Positions 19,675 to 30,769 of a stretch of DNA of 64,000 bases are shown piece by piece. Position 1 is the stretch's first letter; each line of letters starts with the position of its first letter. The DNA is from Meira nashicola. Its lineage: Eukaryota; Basidiomycota; Exobasidiomycetes; Exobasidiales; Brachybasidiaceae. Both the position numbers and the translations under genes were made by a program. The stretch is taken from assembly GCA_001600355.1 (NCBI GenBank), contig BCJU01000001.1, forward strand, positions 4,216,013-4,280,012. The letters are read 5' to 3'. Under the pieces are notes generated by a model. The model saw nothing but the letters and a program-made list of their open reading frames with translations. It did not search any database and was not told where the DNA came from.

Positions 19675-21750
19675 TCAATTTCGTTTTCTCCTTATATGTC
19701 TCCTATAAATTTTATGAAATGTTGGCATGAATAATAGCACGATTTGTAAGAATGATTCTAACATCATAATACAAGCAAGAATGATTAAACAGCATTCTAC
19801 TGCCGTCGTTTCAGGGTCGATTTTGCTTAATTCTAAGAAATATCCTATTTGCACTAAAACAAGAATTACGCCAAATACCAATCTGATCGATTGACTAACT
19901 ATAATTGGCCTTTCTATCGATCGCCATCCATCGGAAGAATGTTGAAGTAGTTTGAGTGCTATATCACCAAACATATAAATTGCCGGACAAAGATATGCAT
20001 AATAAAAGTTATATGCGTTTTGCGAAAGGTATTGATTAAGACTGTCTGGTTGTTGCATTCCATTGATCACGTTGACATAATTTCCAATTGCAGTACTGGC
20101 AGCAGGAGGTAATGAAGCATCTTTGAATGGAACGGTAGAATTTGCTAAAGCTTGTGCTAAATTAACATCAGGAATTATGGCTCCTTGCAAAGATGTGATT
20201 GTAGCAAAAATTTCAATAATCGTACGTGCATAATAATCTTGTATATCTCCTGGAGCTGGAATTGTAGCATTATTAAAAACTTGATCGGGACCTGGAGAAT
20301 TTATAAAATTTAGCCAGCCTTCATCATTAGGCAAGTATAACGAATAATCTTTGCCGAATCGAATAAGTGCATTAAGAGTGTTGACATAAGAAATAACTTT
20401 TCCAAGACCGATCATTAAAACTGCTGAAGCGATGTGTAAAACGATATGAACATAACACCAAACCATAATTCGAGCAGGATGAGCAACGAATTCTTTAATA
20501 GCTCTAGAAAAGTATCCAAAGAATAATAAAGTCACAATAATCACACTTGCGACAGCATTCAAAACCGTGAGAGTTGACCATCCTCCAACCGGTAAACCTC
20601 CTTTATCGAAATCACGACTGCCTGGACTAACTAGATTGAGTGCTTGACCTATATTTTCGAAACCATTACCGAAAACCATGAGTGAGAATAATGCTAAACG
20701 TTCCACGATTGGAGTAGCAGATATTGAACGAAGAGATCCAAATATTTCAACAATCACTTCCGCAATAAGTTCAACTACGATTCCAGCTATCCACATTCCA
20801 ATAACTGCAGGCGGTAATTGATGATTATTATCAACTACGTATGGGCTTGCTATCCAAAGTGCCATAGAGATCAATGTTCCACCAATTATGATCATATGAC
20901 ATTGTCTTTCAGATATACGTGATCGTTCTCGTCTTTCTACAGCGAAAGGGATATCATCATCCCAAAATTTAGTCTTGTGAACATAAGTTCTAGCGATAAT
21001 TAATAAATAATCAGCAATCAATGTTCCTCTTGAACAAACATAAATTGTAGTGAAATTCGTATAACCTCCACGGGCGAATTCAGATGAAACGGTTGCAAAT
21101 GCAATCCAAACACCTAAACATGTACTTCTAACTAAACGTTGACCGCATTGCATATAAAATCCAAACCTATCCCTTCCTCTAAATCTGACATCGAATAAAG
21201 TTTGCGACCACCATGACCACCAAAGTAAGGAAAAATAACCAATAAATACACCAATCTTTGAAGCTGAAGATAGATCTGCATTATTGCTGTAAACAGATAA
21301 ACAAGCGGTTAAGAGAAGATCGAAGAATAAATCATCGAAACCGGGTTGCTTTGAAGGTGGTTGATTCTTATCTTCTCCTCTACTACTGAACATGCTAACG
21401 TGCATTTTTTGTTTAGGATTCTGATTCAATTCCTCTTCTTGTTCTGCATCATCTTTTTGTGCTTCTTCTTCTTCTTCAGTCATATGTTCCCTCTTTGGTA
21501 AACTTGCTGCTTCTACATCGTATTGGTCGGATGTTTTTTCGTCAAATGTTTGTTGTGATAAAGGAGAATACTTTCTTGAATTTTCTCCTTTATGCTTTTC
21601 TGTATACGTAACCTCTTCTACATCAGAAGTGGGAGGAGCATGTATCTCACTTTGTTGCGCCAGCGCATGTTGTGAGTTAGGTGATGGACTATTCTCAGCA
21701 AGTCGAATAGATTCCATTGATGACTTTTGAACGTCTTTAGGAGAAGACAT
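19675..21750 (-). CDS. LtrA-family multipass membrane protein
   Basis: 691 residues. The first 130 are hydrophilic, acidic and probably cytosolic. At about residue 138 the LtrA hallmark appears: PGFDDLFFDLLLTA, followed by a GYFSLLWWSWWSQTLFDVRF segment. About ten hydrophobic segments follow, including ALFSLMVFGNGFENIGQAL, which is similar to the family's second conserved E/F-rich block. 'Low temperature requirement A' proteins were named in Listeria, and fungi hold distant relatives of unknown function. A long extracytosolic loop (about residues 450-570) is unusual. The C-terminus is basic (RRHIRRKRN). No substrate can be assigned. The gene is divergent from DPH5 with a 917-base gap. Confidence 0.72.
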   Translation of the reverse strand: MSSPKDVQKSSMESIRLAENSPSPNSQHALAQQSEIHAPPTSDVEEVTYTEKHKGENSRKYSPLSQQTFDEKTSDQYDVEAASLPKREHMTEEEEEAQKDDAEQEEELNQNPKQKMHVSMFSSRGEDKNQPPSKQPGFDDLFFDLLLTACLSVYSNNADLSSASKIGVFIGYFSLLWWSWWSQTLFDVRFRGRDRFGFYMQCGQRLVRSTCLGVWIAFATVSSEFARGGYTNFTTIYVCSRGTLIADYLLIIARTYVHKTKFWDDDIPFAVERRERSRISERQCHMIIIGGTLISMALWIASPYVVDNNHQLPPAVIGMWIAGIVVELIAEVIVEIFGSLRSISATPIVERLALFSLMVFGNGFENIGQALNLVSPGSRDFDKGGLPVGGWSTLTVLNAVASVIIVTLLFFGYFSRAIKEFVAHPARIMVWCYVHIVLHIASAVLMIGLGKVISYVNTLNALIRFGKDYSLYLPNDEGWLNFINSPGPDQVFNNATIPAPGDIQDYYARTIIEIFATITSLQGAIIPDVNLAQALANSTVPFKDASLPPAASTAIGNYVNVINGMQQPDSLNQYLSQNAYNFYYAYLCPAIYMFGDIALKLLQHSSDGWRSIERPIIVSQSIRLVFGVILVLVQIGYFLELSKIDPETTAVECCLIILACIMMLESFLQIVLLFMPTFHKIYRRHIRRKRN

Positions 21751-22667
21751 CTTTCCTTGTCTCTACTCAGCACCCAAATATGAGCGAAGAGAAAGGCGTC
21801 GTTTCACTGAATTTTTCAGGGAGATGAAATGATGGCAAGGAGAAAGGATCTAATGAATGCTCTACCGAGTAAAATTGTAAGTCAGAATGTATGCATTTAT
21901 TAATAAATCTGAGCATGATCTGAGTTTTGCATTAAAGAGGATCCGTCAGAATTTTTTGACTCGTTTCATTTCCGCTTCCGAATCACATGAATGTATGCAC
22001 ATTCACAAATACAGTAACATCAAACGGGCTTCATTCTTGTTTAAAAGCCATGTGCTCAAAAAATAATAAAATAAAATGCTGTACAACTTTTCAGCACTTT
22101 TGCACTACTCATGACTCATGCACGTTACTGATTAGAATCGATTCTTATTTTTTTTGACGTGCTTCCTTTCTTTACTGAATCGGATTTTCTACACAGAGCG
22201 GGCGGACAAACGCGTCTGGGACGGGATGTGACATGTGTAAGCCGTCAATTTCACATTCCCCTTTGTAATCTTTCCAAAAAGAGGCGGCAACAAAGAGCAT
22301 TCATTCATCTTTGATAGAAGTTTTATGCTCCCACGTTCCCAATGCTTTATCTAGCTTTGAATGACCTCAAATTCCACTCTTTGTATTAAAGAGGAACTCA
22401 TACTTGGGCGTCAAATGGGCGTAATACGGATCGACTAGTGCACGCGGCGTAGTGCAGCACAATCGTCGGCGGCATAGTCTAGGTGCAGAAGTGCAAAAAG
22501 GCGCCGGGTGTAAGATTGCTTATATAATTGCATGTGTCTGTTTTCGCGTTCAGCCTGTCTAACTCTTTTTTTCTTCTTGAAATTTGGGTTTGAATGCAAT
22601 GCATACATTCATAGATTGCGCCTGATCAACCTTTTCGGATCATCTCCTCTCCACAAGAATCGAAAAG
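21751..22667. other. divergent promoter region, LtrA-like / DPH5
   Basis: These 917 bases are A+T-rich with a T8 run near 22148, an ACGCGT hexamer near 22210 and TGTATGCA-type steps near 21990. No ORF with protein-like composition or RNA gene is evident. The segment presumably holds the promoters of both flanking genes. Confidence 0.5.
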
Positions 22668-23684
22668 ATGGTACTTTACGTAGTCGGATTAGGTTTATGG
22701 GATGAAAAGGATATCACTTTGAGAGGTTTGGAAGCGGTACGTGGAAGTGTACGTGTATATTTGGAAGCGTATACTTCAATTTTAATGTCGGAAGATTATC
22801 GGGAAAAGTTAGAAGAATTATACGGAAAATCAATCATTCTTGCTCATCGAGAAACAGTTGAACTTGAATCAGATGCAATTTTGTCAAATGCACAAAATGA
22901 TGATGTTTCTTTTTGCGTTGTTGGAGATCCATTAAGTGCAACAACACATACAGATTTAATCTTACGTGCTCGTCAATCCGTTCCTCCGATTCCAGTAAAA
23001 ATCATTCATAATGCCAGTATCATGACAGCGATCGCTTCTAGTGGCTTACAACCTTATAACTTTGGTCAAACGATCAGTGTTCCTTTTTGGACTGAAACAT
23101 GGAAACCTGATAGTTGGATGGCAAGAATAGCAGAGAATATGCAAATCGGTAATCATACTTTGATTTTGAGTGATATAAAAGTACGCGAACAAAGTGAATA
23201 TGATATGGCACGTGGAATTGAACGATTTCAACCTCCAAGATATATGATGATACCCCAATTGATCACACAATTACTCGCAGCTTCTTCTCATGCAATTGCA
23301 ACTGAACAACCACAAAATGCAATTTTATCGGCAGAAACGACATTAGCAGTTGCATTATGTAGAATGGGAACGGATACTGAATTAATACTTTCAGGAACAC
23401 TTGGAGAATTATTAGCATTAGCATCACCTAGTATAGAAGAATTACAAACGGAAGAAGAACAAGATGAAGCTGATGAAATGGCTTCAGAACAAGAATTAGA
23501 GAAAAGAAGATCAGAAAGAGCGCAAATAAGAGCGATAAAAGCTTTCGGACCGCCACTTCATAGTTTGGTTTTAGTTGGAAAGAGATTGCATCATCTTGAA
23601 AGGGATTATGCTGCTATGCATAAAGTTCCAGGAAGCAAATGGGATGAAGTAGCGAGGGAGGTGTATGGATGCAAGGAAGAGTAA
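22668..23684 (+). CDS. DPH5: diphthine methyl ester synthase
   Basis: 338 residues beginning VLYVVGLGLWDEKDITLRGL, the S-adenosylmethionine-binding start of Dph5 (family pattern ML...GLGL.D..DIT..GL). YLEAYTSIL, VVGDPLSATTHTDL and HNASIMTAI then follow in family order, as do GLQPYNFGQTISVPFW and LSDIKVREQSE. Dph5 methylates the modified histidine of translation elongation factor 2 on the way to diphthamide, in the cytosol. Length is slightly above the yeast enzyme (300) because of an acidic Glu/Gln-rich insertion near residues 255-285. It is intronless, and the ATG at 22668 starts exactly at the conserved N-terminus. Confidence 0.95.
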   Translation: MVLYVVGLGLWDEKDITLRGLEAVRGSVRVYLEAYTSILMSEDYREKLEELYGKSIILAHRETVELESDAILSNAQNDDVSFCVVGDPLSATTHTDLILRARQSVPPIPVKIIHNASIMTAIASSGLQPYNFGQTISVPFWTETWKPDSWMARIAENMQIGNHTLILSDIKVREQSEYDMARGIERFQPPRYMMIPQLITQLLAASSHAIATEQPQNAILSAETTLAVALCRMGTDTELILSGTLGELLALASPSIEELQTEEEQDEADEMASEQELEKRRSERAQIRAIKAFGPPLHSLVLVGKRLHHLERDYAAMHKVPGSKWDEVAREVYGCKEE

Positions 23685-24421
23685 CAATGCCAATTCCAAT
23701 GTACAATATCACATAGTCGATAAAATTTGAATCATGAGAACAAAGATAAAGATCTCCGGAAGACGGATTGCAAAGATGATGAATTCGAATTTTAAGATTT
23801 TTGTTTCGGGTAACGGGTTTGTATCGATTTTGTCTTACTCTAGGGCTTTAGCGTAGTGCGGCAAGTTGATAGTCAAACACAAATAATGTTCCCGCGCATT
23901 TTAGCAATTGTACTACTGTGTGTGCGGGTCTGCACTACATCGGCTGCTTGCGTACAACGCATTGTCTCGGGCTTATGAGAAGTGTTTTTTTTTTTTGTTC
24001 TCCTTATCCTTCGCAGAGAAACAAACAAAGATTCACGCTATACTAGCGTTTAGGCTAATTGATTTTTATCGAAATATTTGTACGAGCGGCTGCTGTCAGA
24101 CAGTAGTGATGTTTGATATGCATAAAGAATCAAGTGGGGTCTTTTTCTTCTTCCGTTATAGAAGCATCACGGTGTTTCAAATTATTCTTTTCTGACAGGT
24201 TAGGAAGGAGAATAATAAGGTGCATCATTGAGTTACAAACACATATGTCTTGCATACAATATATTCACATACATATATTTCATCGTCTAACTTAAGATGC
24301 CGAGAGCGATAAGAAATGTATATTCATGTACATACATGAGTGAATTGAAAATAATTTCGGAAATGTTGTTGTCTTTATCTTTCCTTCCTACCATCTCTTC
24401 CTCGAAAAGATTTTCCAAAAT
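23685..24421. other. intergenic region with ATGTACAT palindrome
   Basis: These 737 bases contain T- and A-rich leader sequence before the MFS gene. The palindrome ATGTACAT is at 24326-24333, 89 bases before the MFS start codon. A T10 run is near 23988. The small ORFs in the interval have no protein-like character. Confidence 0.5.
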
Positions 24422-26446
24422 ATGACAAATTCTAGACAAATTCAAGATGGAGGCGGTATTGATGATGATGTTGTAGTAGATAATACGGTAATTGCAATCG
24501 ATGGATCAATGGCAGCAATTGTTCCAGCATCACAAAATGGAGTGATTGCAGGAGAGCCTTCAAGTACTCCACAAGATCGTACAGCTGTTCATTCAAGAGC
24601 AGTAAGTATAAAAGAAGGTGAAGATGTTGACAAAGATCATCAACAACCACCTATGCCTTCAAACTTGGATTTGATCAAATTTCATAAACAATTAGGAAAT
24701 GAAGAAGAAGAACGTGTTTTGCATCATAGTAGAAGTGGCGGCACTTTGATAAATGATCAAATTGAAGAAGGAGAAAAAACATATTCAAAACATACAAAAG
24801 AAGGATCTATAAAATCATCTATAGAAGATGAAACACAAGGACCAGAATATTTAACTTCTATCAAATTTATTCCAATCTTTTTTGGTTTATGTTTAGTTGT
24901 TTTTATGATTTCATTAGATAATACAGTCGTTGCAACAGCACAAGTACCTATAGTGAATCAAATTGGAGGTCAAGCGGAAATTGCATGGTTACCAACAACT
25001 TTTTTAATCGGTCAAGCAAGTTTTAGCATTTTATTCGGTCAAATTTTAGCTCATTTTAGTAGCAAATACGTTTTTATGATTGCTTTATTTTTATTCGAAC
25101 TTGGAAGTTTAGTTAGTGGAATTGGTCCAAATATGGGAGCCGTCCTTGCTGGAAGAACTGTTAGTGGTGTTGGAGCAGCAGGTATCTTTATGACTTCAAT
25201 GCAAATTTTAGCAGAAACTACAACTGTTACAGCAAGAGCTCAATATATGGGTATCTTGGGTGCTCTCTTTGCAATTTCAATGGTTGCCGGTCCTTTGATA
25301 GGTGGTGCACTTTCCGATCATGTTACTTGGAGATGGGTATTTTATATCAATTTACCAATAGGTGGTGCAGCTTGGTTAGTCGTTGCATTTTTATTCAAAT
25401 CAAGACCTCCATTGGGATCAAATAAATCAAAACAAATGAAAATCATTGAAAGATTAAGAAAGATTGATATTATTGGAACAATTTTATTCACAGGTTTGGT
25501 TTGCATGCTCGTTATTCCTATTCAACAAGCACATCAAAATGGATGGAAATCAATAACAACTTGGGCACCAATCGCATTCGCAAGTATAGTAGCAATCTTA
25601 TCTGGCTTTTGGTTTAATTATTTAGGTGAACAAAGAGCATTAGTACCAATTCGATTATTCAAAGATGGTAACTTTGTTGGTTGTGCAATTTTATCTTTTT
25701 TCACTTTTTGGAATTCGATAACTTTTACTTATCTTATTCCTTTATTCTTTCAAACCGTTAGAGGTCGTTCAGCAACCTTAGCAGGAGTTGATATGTTGGC
25801 TTTCATGATCACTTTAGCAATCGTTTCTTTATTTACTGGAATAATTGCAAAAAATACAGGTCATTATTATCCACAAACAGTTTTTGGTCCTTTATTCGGA
25901 ATTGCAGGTGCAGCTTTACTCTACTTTCAAAAAGTGAATAGCTCTTTAGGATTTCAAATTGGAACACAAATTTTATTAGGTTTAGGAATTGGAACGGTAA
26001 TTCAACAGCCTATCCTTACCGTTCAAGCAAATATTTCAGATCGAAGATTATTAGCAAAAGCGACTGCTTTTATTGTTTTCGCTCAAAGATTAGGAGGTGG
26101 TATCGGTAGTTCAGTTTCAGGTGCAATCCTTTCTGCACAATTTCCACATTTAGTCAAAACAATGTTACCTGTTGGAACTGATTTAAGCAAATATGCTAAA
26201 ATTACACCTGAACAAGCATTTTATCTTCCACTTGGACCGGAAAGGGATGCAATCTTACAAGCATTAACGAAAACAATGACGTACATCTTTATTGGTGGAG
26301 TACCCGTTTTCGCTTTAATTTGGATTGCAAATTTAATCTTGGTTCGTATTAAAAATATTAAAACTCAAAAAGTTACACACAAGATGGATATTTTAAGATT
26401 TATACTTTGTTTATCCAACAAACAGACCGAAGTTTCAAAAGCTTAA
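24422..26446 (+). CDS. DHA2-type MFS exporter, 14 membrane segments
   Basis: 674 residues. A hydrophilic N-terminal extension of about 145 residues precedes the transporter. The first membrane segment holds LDNTVVATAQVPIVNQIGG, the DHA2 (14-TMS drug:H+ antiporter) signature. AGRTVSGVGAAGIFMTSMQI, then GPLIGGALSDHVTWRWVFYI (motif C and the WRW.F..N.P stretch) follow, and a second half continues to the end. Fungal relatives export toxins, azoles or siderophores; the substrate cannot be read from sequence. Codons are A/T-ending, unlike the hexose transporter downstream. A palindrome 89 bases upstream also appears near the two regulator genes at the right end, which hints at shared control but does not prove it. 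Confidence 0.9.
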   Translation: MTNSRQIQDGGGIDDDVVVDNTVIAIDGSMAAIVPASQNGVIAGEPSSTPQDRTAVHSRAVSIKEGEDVDKDHQQPPMPSNLDLIKFHKQLGNEEEERVLHHSRSGGTLINDQIEEGEKTYSKHTKEGSIKSSIEDETQGPEYLTSIKFIPIFFGLCLVVFMISLDNTVVATAQVPIVNQIGGQAEIAWLPTTFLIGQASFSILFGQILAHFSSKYVFMIALFLFELGSLVSGIGPNMGAVLAGRTVSGVGAAGIFMTSMQILAETTTVTARAQYMGILGALFAISMVAGPLIGGALSDHVTWRWVFYINLPIGGAAWLVVAFLFKSRPPLGSNKSKQMKIIERLRKIDIIGTILFTGLVCMLVIPIQQAHQNGWKSITTWAPIAFASIVAILSGFWFNYLGEQRALVPIRLFKDGNFVGCAILSFFTFWNSITFTYLIPLFFQTVRGRSATLAGVDMLAFMITLAIVSLFTGIIAKNTGHYYPQTVFGPLFGIAGAALLYFQKVNSSLGFQIGTQILLGLGIGTVIQQPILTVQANISDRRLLAKATAFIVFAQRLGGGIGSSVSGAILSAQFPHLVKTMLPVGTDLSKYAKITPEQAFYLPLGPERDAILQALTKTMTYIFIGGVPVFALIWIANLILVRIKNIKTQKVTHKMDILRFILCLSNKQTEVSKA

Positions 26447-28149
26447 AAACATTCATTCTCTTAGCACACAATCTTTATATACATATGTAACAATCATTAC
26501 TGTACTTTTATTATTATTAATCAATCTTTTACTCCCTCACGTGGCTGTTCGAATAAAGATACCAGAATGAAGGTACGATGATTAGATATGGAAGCGAAAA
26601 AAAAGGTGTGGCTTTCTGTCCCCCTTCCAACTTGCCGATGTGGATGCTATGCATAAAAAGCGACATCATTTGCCGGTCTCGATCAAAGTCTACCTTTTCT
26701 ATTTCTCTCCACGGGGTATTTGCCCTGTCAAAACAACTCCCCACAAAAGCAATCTTTAACGTGATTTGCATTTTAGCATCATCTCTATTTCTCAACATGT
26801 ATGTGTATGTATAGATTAGCCGCGGGCTATGCGCATGTTCAAATGTTTTACTTCATTACCTCTTCAGGAACGCTCGCATGACAGCTCTTTTTTAACCGTA
26901 CCTGAACCAACGACATCATTTTCTCCCGGCCTTTATTTTGTATACTTTGTACATACATTCTTGCAGAAAACAACCTTAAGCGAGAGTATCGCTTGAGCAG
27001 TCAACGCATCCATACATTCATTCCAGCAATCGCCGTCTTTGCCGAGAAAAATAATATGATGAACTTCAATATGAGCTGTTCTAACAATATGCTACGGAAA
27101 AATACAGTTTCTATCGATCAGAAATTCCCACATAATTTATTTAACCTATTCTATTAGTGTGAATATGATCATATTATTTTAAGGAAAAAGAGAAGGAAAA
27201 AAGTTTCTTAGCTTATTGTATCGTCTTACGCTCGTGGCACCCTCCTTCACGGGAGTAGAAAAAAAAGCAAAATCAACCTACCTCGGCTCTAGTGCTCATT
27301 TATGCACCGAATTTTACCGAAGTTCCACCGTGGCTAAAAAGTTAGCTTCATCCGAAATTGGTGCATAACAACTGTTATTTTGCCAGTGCACAAAACATAA
27401 ACTTTTATATAAAAATTATTAGGCATCAAAGCGTTCAACTTCAACAACATCAATCTAGGCGAATAATATTGTGGCTTGTTTTCTTCAACAAAAGTAACGG
27501 CATATTCGCCGAATCCTGTGCTCGCCCGTTGCGTTGCGGGTAGGCCCAAGCAAAATTTCATTCATTTTTTAGCCTAAACGGGAAATGGATTTTTACGCCA
27601 ACAATTAATGAAAGAAGCGGAGGGTATATGCCGAGAGGAAAATAAAAAGTGTATCCGAAGCGAGAGATTCTAGAAGGAAAAAAAAAGCAATGCAAAACAT
27701 GGTTTTTGACTGCTCGGCTAGTCCGTCGACGCGTACGTAATACAATATTGCGGATGTAGAACACTGGTTTTATGCTTTGTGAGATGGATGATTTATTCCA
27801 CACCAATTGAGATCTTCCGAACAAAGTCTTTTGGGCAAGTCTAGGTTTTGTACTTAGCGCTCACTGCCTTTGTGGGGGGGGGCCGGAAGAATGCAGCTAA
27901 ATCCCTGACATTCTGACAGTGATTAAATTCTAGCTTATTCCTTATACGTACGATACAGTTCTACCGCCTGTTCTGGACTTGTGTAGAATGCATTAAGTGC
28001 ATGCTTGAACCTAGACACTTAACTGTCTATAAGGTTGTCAGACTGACTGCATACTAGTCAAAAATGATTCGTTGTTTTAGAAAATTTTTAACGGAGCCCA
28101 GAATGAAAAGATTTTACACTAAACCCCTTACCCCCCGACAAACACACTG
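26447..28149. other. long intergenic region, no gene seen
   Basis: This is the first 1.7 kb of the 2.1-kb gap between the MFS exporter and the hexose transporter, the longest non-coding stretch in the window. It holds a G9 run (27874-27882), several A/T runs and an ACGCGT near 27730. The short ORFs on both strands have atypical composition. I find no tRNA boxes. It may contain distal regulatory elements of the hexose transporter. Confidence 0.5.
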
Positions 28150-28557
28150 ATACCCCGCTAGAGTGCCTTGCGGGGGAGGAACTCATTTGAACATAAATCA
28201 TGACATACTGAAAATATGCATAATTAAAAGGTTGTCAGGAACAATTTAAGTGCAGATGTAAAACAGGGTCAAACTTATGATTGTGGCTTCCTACCTGTCA
28301 TTGACAAAAAAAAACAATACCCATATATTCGGTGAGATTTTCCCCCTAGCTAACCCCGCCTAGACCTTTTTTTTTCTCTCTCTCTTTTGTTGATCACGGT
28401 ATTTTTCCCCCAAACTTTTGTTTCTTAATTTGAAAGTCCCCTTTTTTAAAAAAGTTATATAAAGCGGCATATTTTTATTCTTTCCCACAATCATTTCCCC
28501 ACTCTCGTCAAGACAACACCTCCTCCTCTCCCTCCTATTACTGACATATTATTCAAA
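28150..28557 (+). promoter_or_regulatory. hexose-transporter promoter: GCGGGG sites, TATA box, pyrimidine tracts
   Basis: The region upstream of the transporter ATG holds three matches to the SYGGRG consensus bound by CreA/Mig1 glucose repressors. These are CCCCGC at 28153-28158, GCGGGG at 28170-28175 (an inverted pair 11 bases apart) and CCCCGC at 28354-28359. A TATATAAA box is at 28456-28463, 95 bases before the ATG. Pyrimidine-rich tracts lie at about 28366-28390 and 28497-28540, as is common in front of strongly expressed fungal genes. The motifs are directly visible; binding by a repressor is inferred. Confidence 0.55.
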
Positions 28558-30216
28558 ATGCCAGGTGTTGTCCCTACCTTGAACAATGGTAACCAAGTTG
28601 CCGCCGTTCGCCCCAAGAGCGTTCGTCAAACTCTTCCTGCCATCGCAGTTGCTGCTTTTGCCGCTTTTGGTGGTTTATTGTTCGGTTATGATACCGGTAC
28701 AATTTCCGGTGTGATCGGTTCCAACACTTTCAAACAAGATTTCGGTTACCCAGACCCAGCAAAAGGTGGAGCCTATGAACTTGGTACAAGTCGTACTTCT
28801 TTGTTCGTTTCTATCTTGAGTGCAGGTACTTTCTTTGGTGCCCTTTTGGGTGCTCCAATTGCCGATTTCCTTGGTCGTCGTTGGGGTTTACAAGTTGCTA
28901 TGGCAATTTTCTGTTTAGGTGTCGCTTTACAAACTGCTGCTGGAATGCACGATGATGGTCTTTTCGTTGCTGGTCGTGTTATTGCTGGTTTGGGTGTCGG
29001 TGTTATCTCCACTATCGTTCCAATGTACCAATCCGAAACTGCTCCAAGATGGATTCGTGGTGCAGTCGTTTCAGGTTATCAATGGGCCATCACAATTGGT
29101 CTTTTGATCGCTGCAATCGTTAATAACTCTACAAACAGCCGTTCTGATACCGGTGCTTACCGTATCCCAATCGCTCTTCAAATCGGATTCGCAATCATTA
29201 TGTCAATCGGTATCATCTTCTTGCCTGAATCTCCACGTTGGTTCATTCGTGGTGGAAAGCATGATCGTGCCGCAAAATCTTTAGCTTTCTTGAACTCAAC
29301 CGATATTGATGACCCAGTCGTTCGTGCTGAAATTGCTGATATTCAAACAAACTTGGACTTGGAATTGACACATGGTACCGGTTCTTACTTGGACTGCTTC
29401 CGCCCTAACTCACGTAAATTCCTTACACGTACAATGGTCGGTACTTCCCTTCAAGCATTCCAACAATTGACCGGTATTAACTTCATCTTTTATTACGGTA
29501 CAACTTTCTTCCAATCAACCGGTCAATCAAACCCATACGGTTTCGTTATCGCTTCCAACGTTGTCAACGTCGTTTGCACCATTCCCGGTATGTGGGCAAT
29601 GGAACGTGCCGGTCGTCGTCGTTTGTTAATCTGGGGTGCTGCTTGGATGTTCATCTGTGAATTGTTGGTTGCAATCATTGGTACTGCCGTTTCAATTGAT
29701 AACCATAACGCTCAACGTGCTTTAGTCGCTCTCGTTTGCTTGTACGTTGCCGGTTTCGCTTCAACTTGGGGACCTGCAGCTTGGGTCGTTTGTGGTGAAA
29801 TTTTCCCACTCGCAATTCGTGCCAAAGCCTTCTCTTTGTGCACAGCATCTAACTGGTTGTGGAACTTCGGTATCGGTTACGCTACCCCTTACCTCGTCGA
29901 TTCAGGAGCAGGAAAGGCAGGTTTGGCCACCAAGGTGTTCTTCATCTGGGCTGGTACTTGTTTCGGCTGCATGGTCTTCGCTTACTTCTTCATCATGGAG
30001 ACCGCTGGATTGTCGCTTGAAGAGGCCGACGAATTATATGCAACTGTCATGCCACTTAAGTCTTCAGCCGCCAACAAGGAAATCCGTGCCCGCCGCGACG
30101 CATTGGAAGGTGAAGCCGCAAAATACGTCAAGGGTGACGAAGAAGCCACTGCTGACGAAAACAAGCACGAAATCTTGGCCAAGACTGGTGATGCTGATGA
30201 AAAGGCTTCATTCTAA
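28558..30216 (+). CDS. sugar porter (MFS), high-expression hexose transporter
   Basis: 552 residues with 12 membrane segments. The sugar-porter signatures are intact: GGLLFGYDTGTISGV near residue 40, AGRVIAGLGVGVISTIVPMY, PESPRWFIRGG after segment 6, FQQLTGINFIFYYG in segment 7, and AGRRRLLIWG in the cytosolic loop. The ending FIMETAGLSLEEADELY fits the family's PET.G..LEE pattern. Codons are strongly biased to C-ending optimal forms (GGT/GCC/ATC/AAC/TTG), unlike neighbouring genes, which implies very high expression. The hydrophilic Lys/Glu-rich tail is cytosolic. Uptake of glucose or a related hexose is the likely role; affinity and specificity cannot be read. Confidence 0.92.
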   Translation: MPGVVPTLNNGNQVAAVRPKSVRQTLPAIAVAAFAAFGGLLFGYDTGTISGVIGSNTFKQDFGYPDPAKGGAYELGTSRTSLFVSILSAGTFFGALLGAPIADFLGRRWGLQVAMAIFCLGVALQTAAGMHDDGLFVAGRVIAGLGVGVISTIVPMYQSETAPRWIRGAVVSGYQWAITIGLLIAAIVNNSTNSRSDTGAYRIPIALQIGFAIIMSIGIIFLPESPRWFIRGGKHDRAAKSLAFLNSTDIDDPVVRAEIADIQTNLDLELTHGTGSYLDCFRPNSRKFLTRTMVGTSLQAFQQLTGINFIFYYGTTFFQSTGQSNPYGFVIASNVVNVVCTIPGMWAMERAGRRRLLIWGAAWMFICELLVAIIGTAVSIDNHNAQRALVALVCLYVAGFASTWGPAAWVVCGEIFPLAIRAKAFSLCTASNWLWNFGIGYATPYLVDSGAGKAGLATKVFFIWAGTCFGCMVFAYFFIMETAGLSLEEADELYATVMPLKSSAANKEIRARRDALEGEAAKYVKGDEEATADENKHEILAKTGDADEKASF

Positions 30217-30769
30217 TCACCTTTTAACTTCTCATTTCATACTTCCTCTCTCATCTAATGGTTTTTCCTATTTTGCATTTATCTTTTGTCATCCAACTTG
30301 TTGTACTCTTTACTACCTTTTTACACACATATCGCTTAAAGTTAGGGTTTACCCCCTTTCATATGCAAAAATGAAAATTGTCATTGATTATTAAAAACAC
30401 TATGTTTCTCTTTGTGCCAATAACTGGGGTCCTTCAATAAACAGTATATTCTCAACGCCATCATTCTCTTATCCACTCAATGGTTAGCAGGATAGATAGC
30501 CACAAAGAGCGGGAAAAGGGAAAAAGTAGGCTAGATTTCAGCGCGGCGCGTATGATTAAAGTTCCCCGTATATTTGTACCTGGATCTGCATATGTACAAT
30601 GGGTTTTATTGTTGTGAGCATTTTTTAGCCTTTCGGGCAGAACACCAGTGTTTCACTTACAGAAACGGGATTCCGAGTTAGGAAGTTGTTCTTTTTTCTT
30701 CCCACATAATCGGGCCAAAAGAGAGGTCACTCATAACCATCATCCACAAATAAGCCCCAGTGTGACAAG
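30217..30769. other. intergenic region
   Basis: These 553 bases run between the hexose transporter stop and the decarboxylase start. T-rich 3'-UTR-like sequence is followed by mixed sequence with no recognisable gene or repeat. Confidence 0.5.

Noticed and set aside
26447..28149. Short ORFs in the 1.7-kb gap as genes
   Set aside because: They overlap each other on both strands, lack family features and have no splice-consistent extension that I could find.
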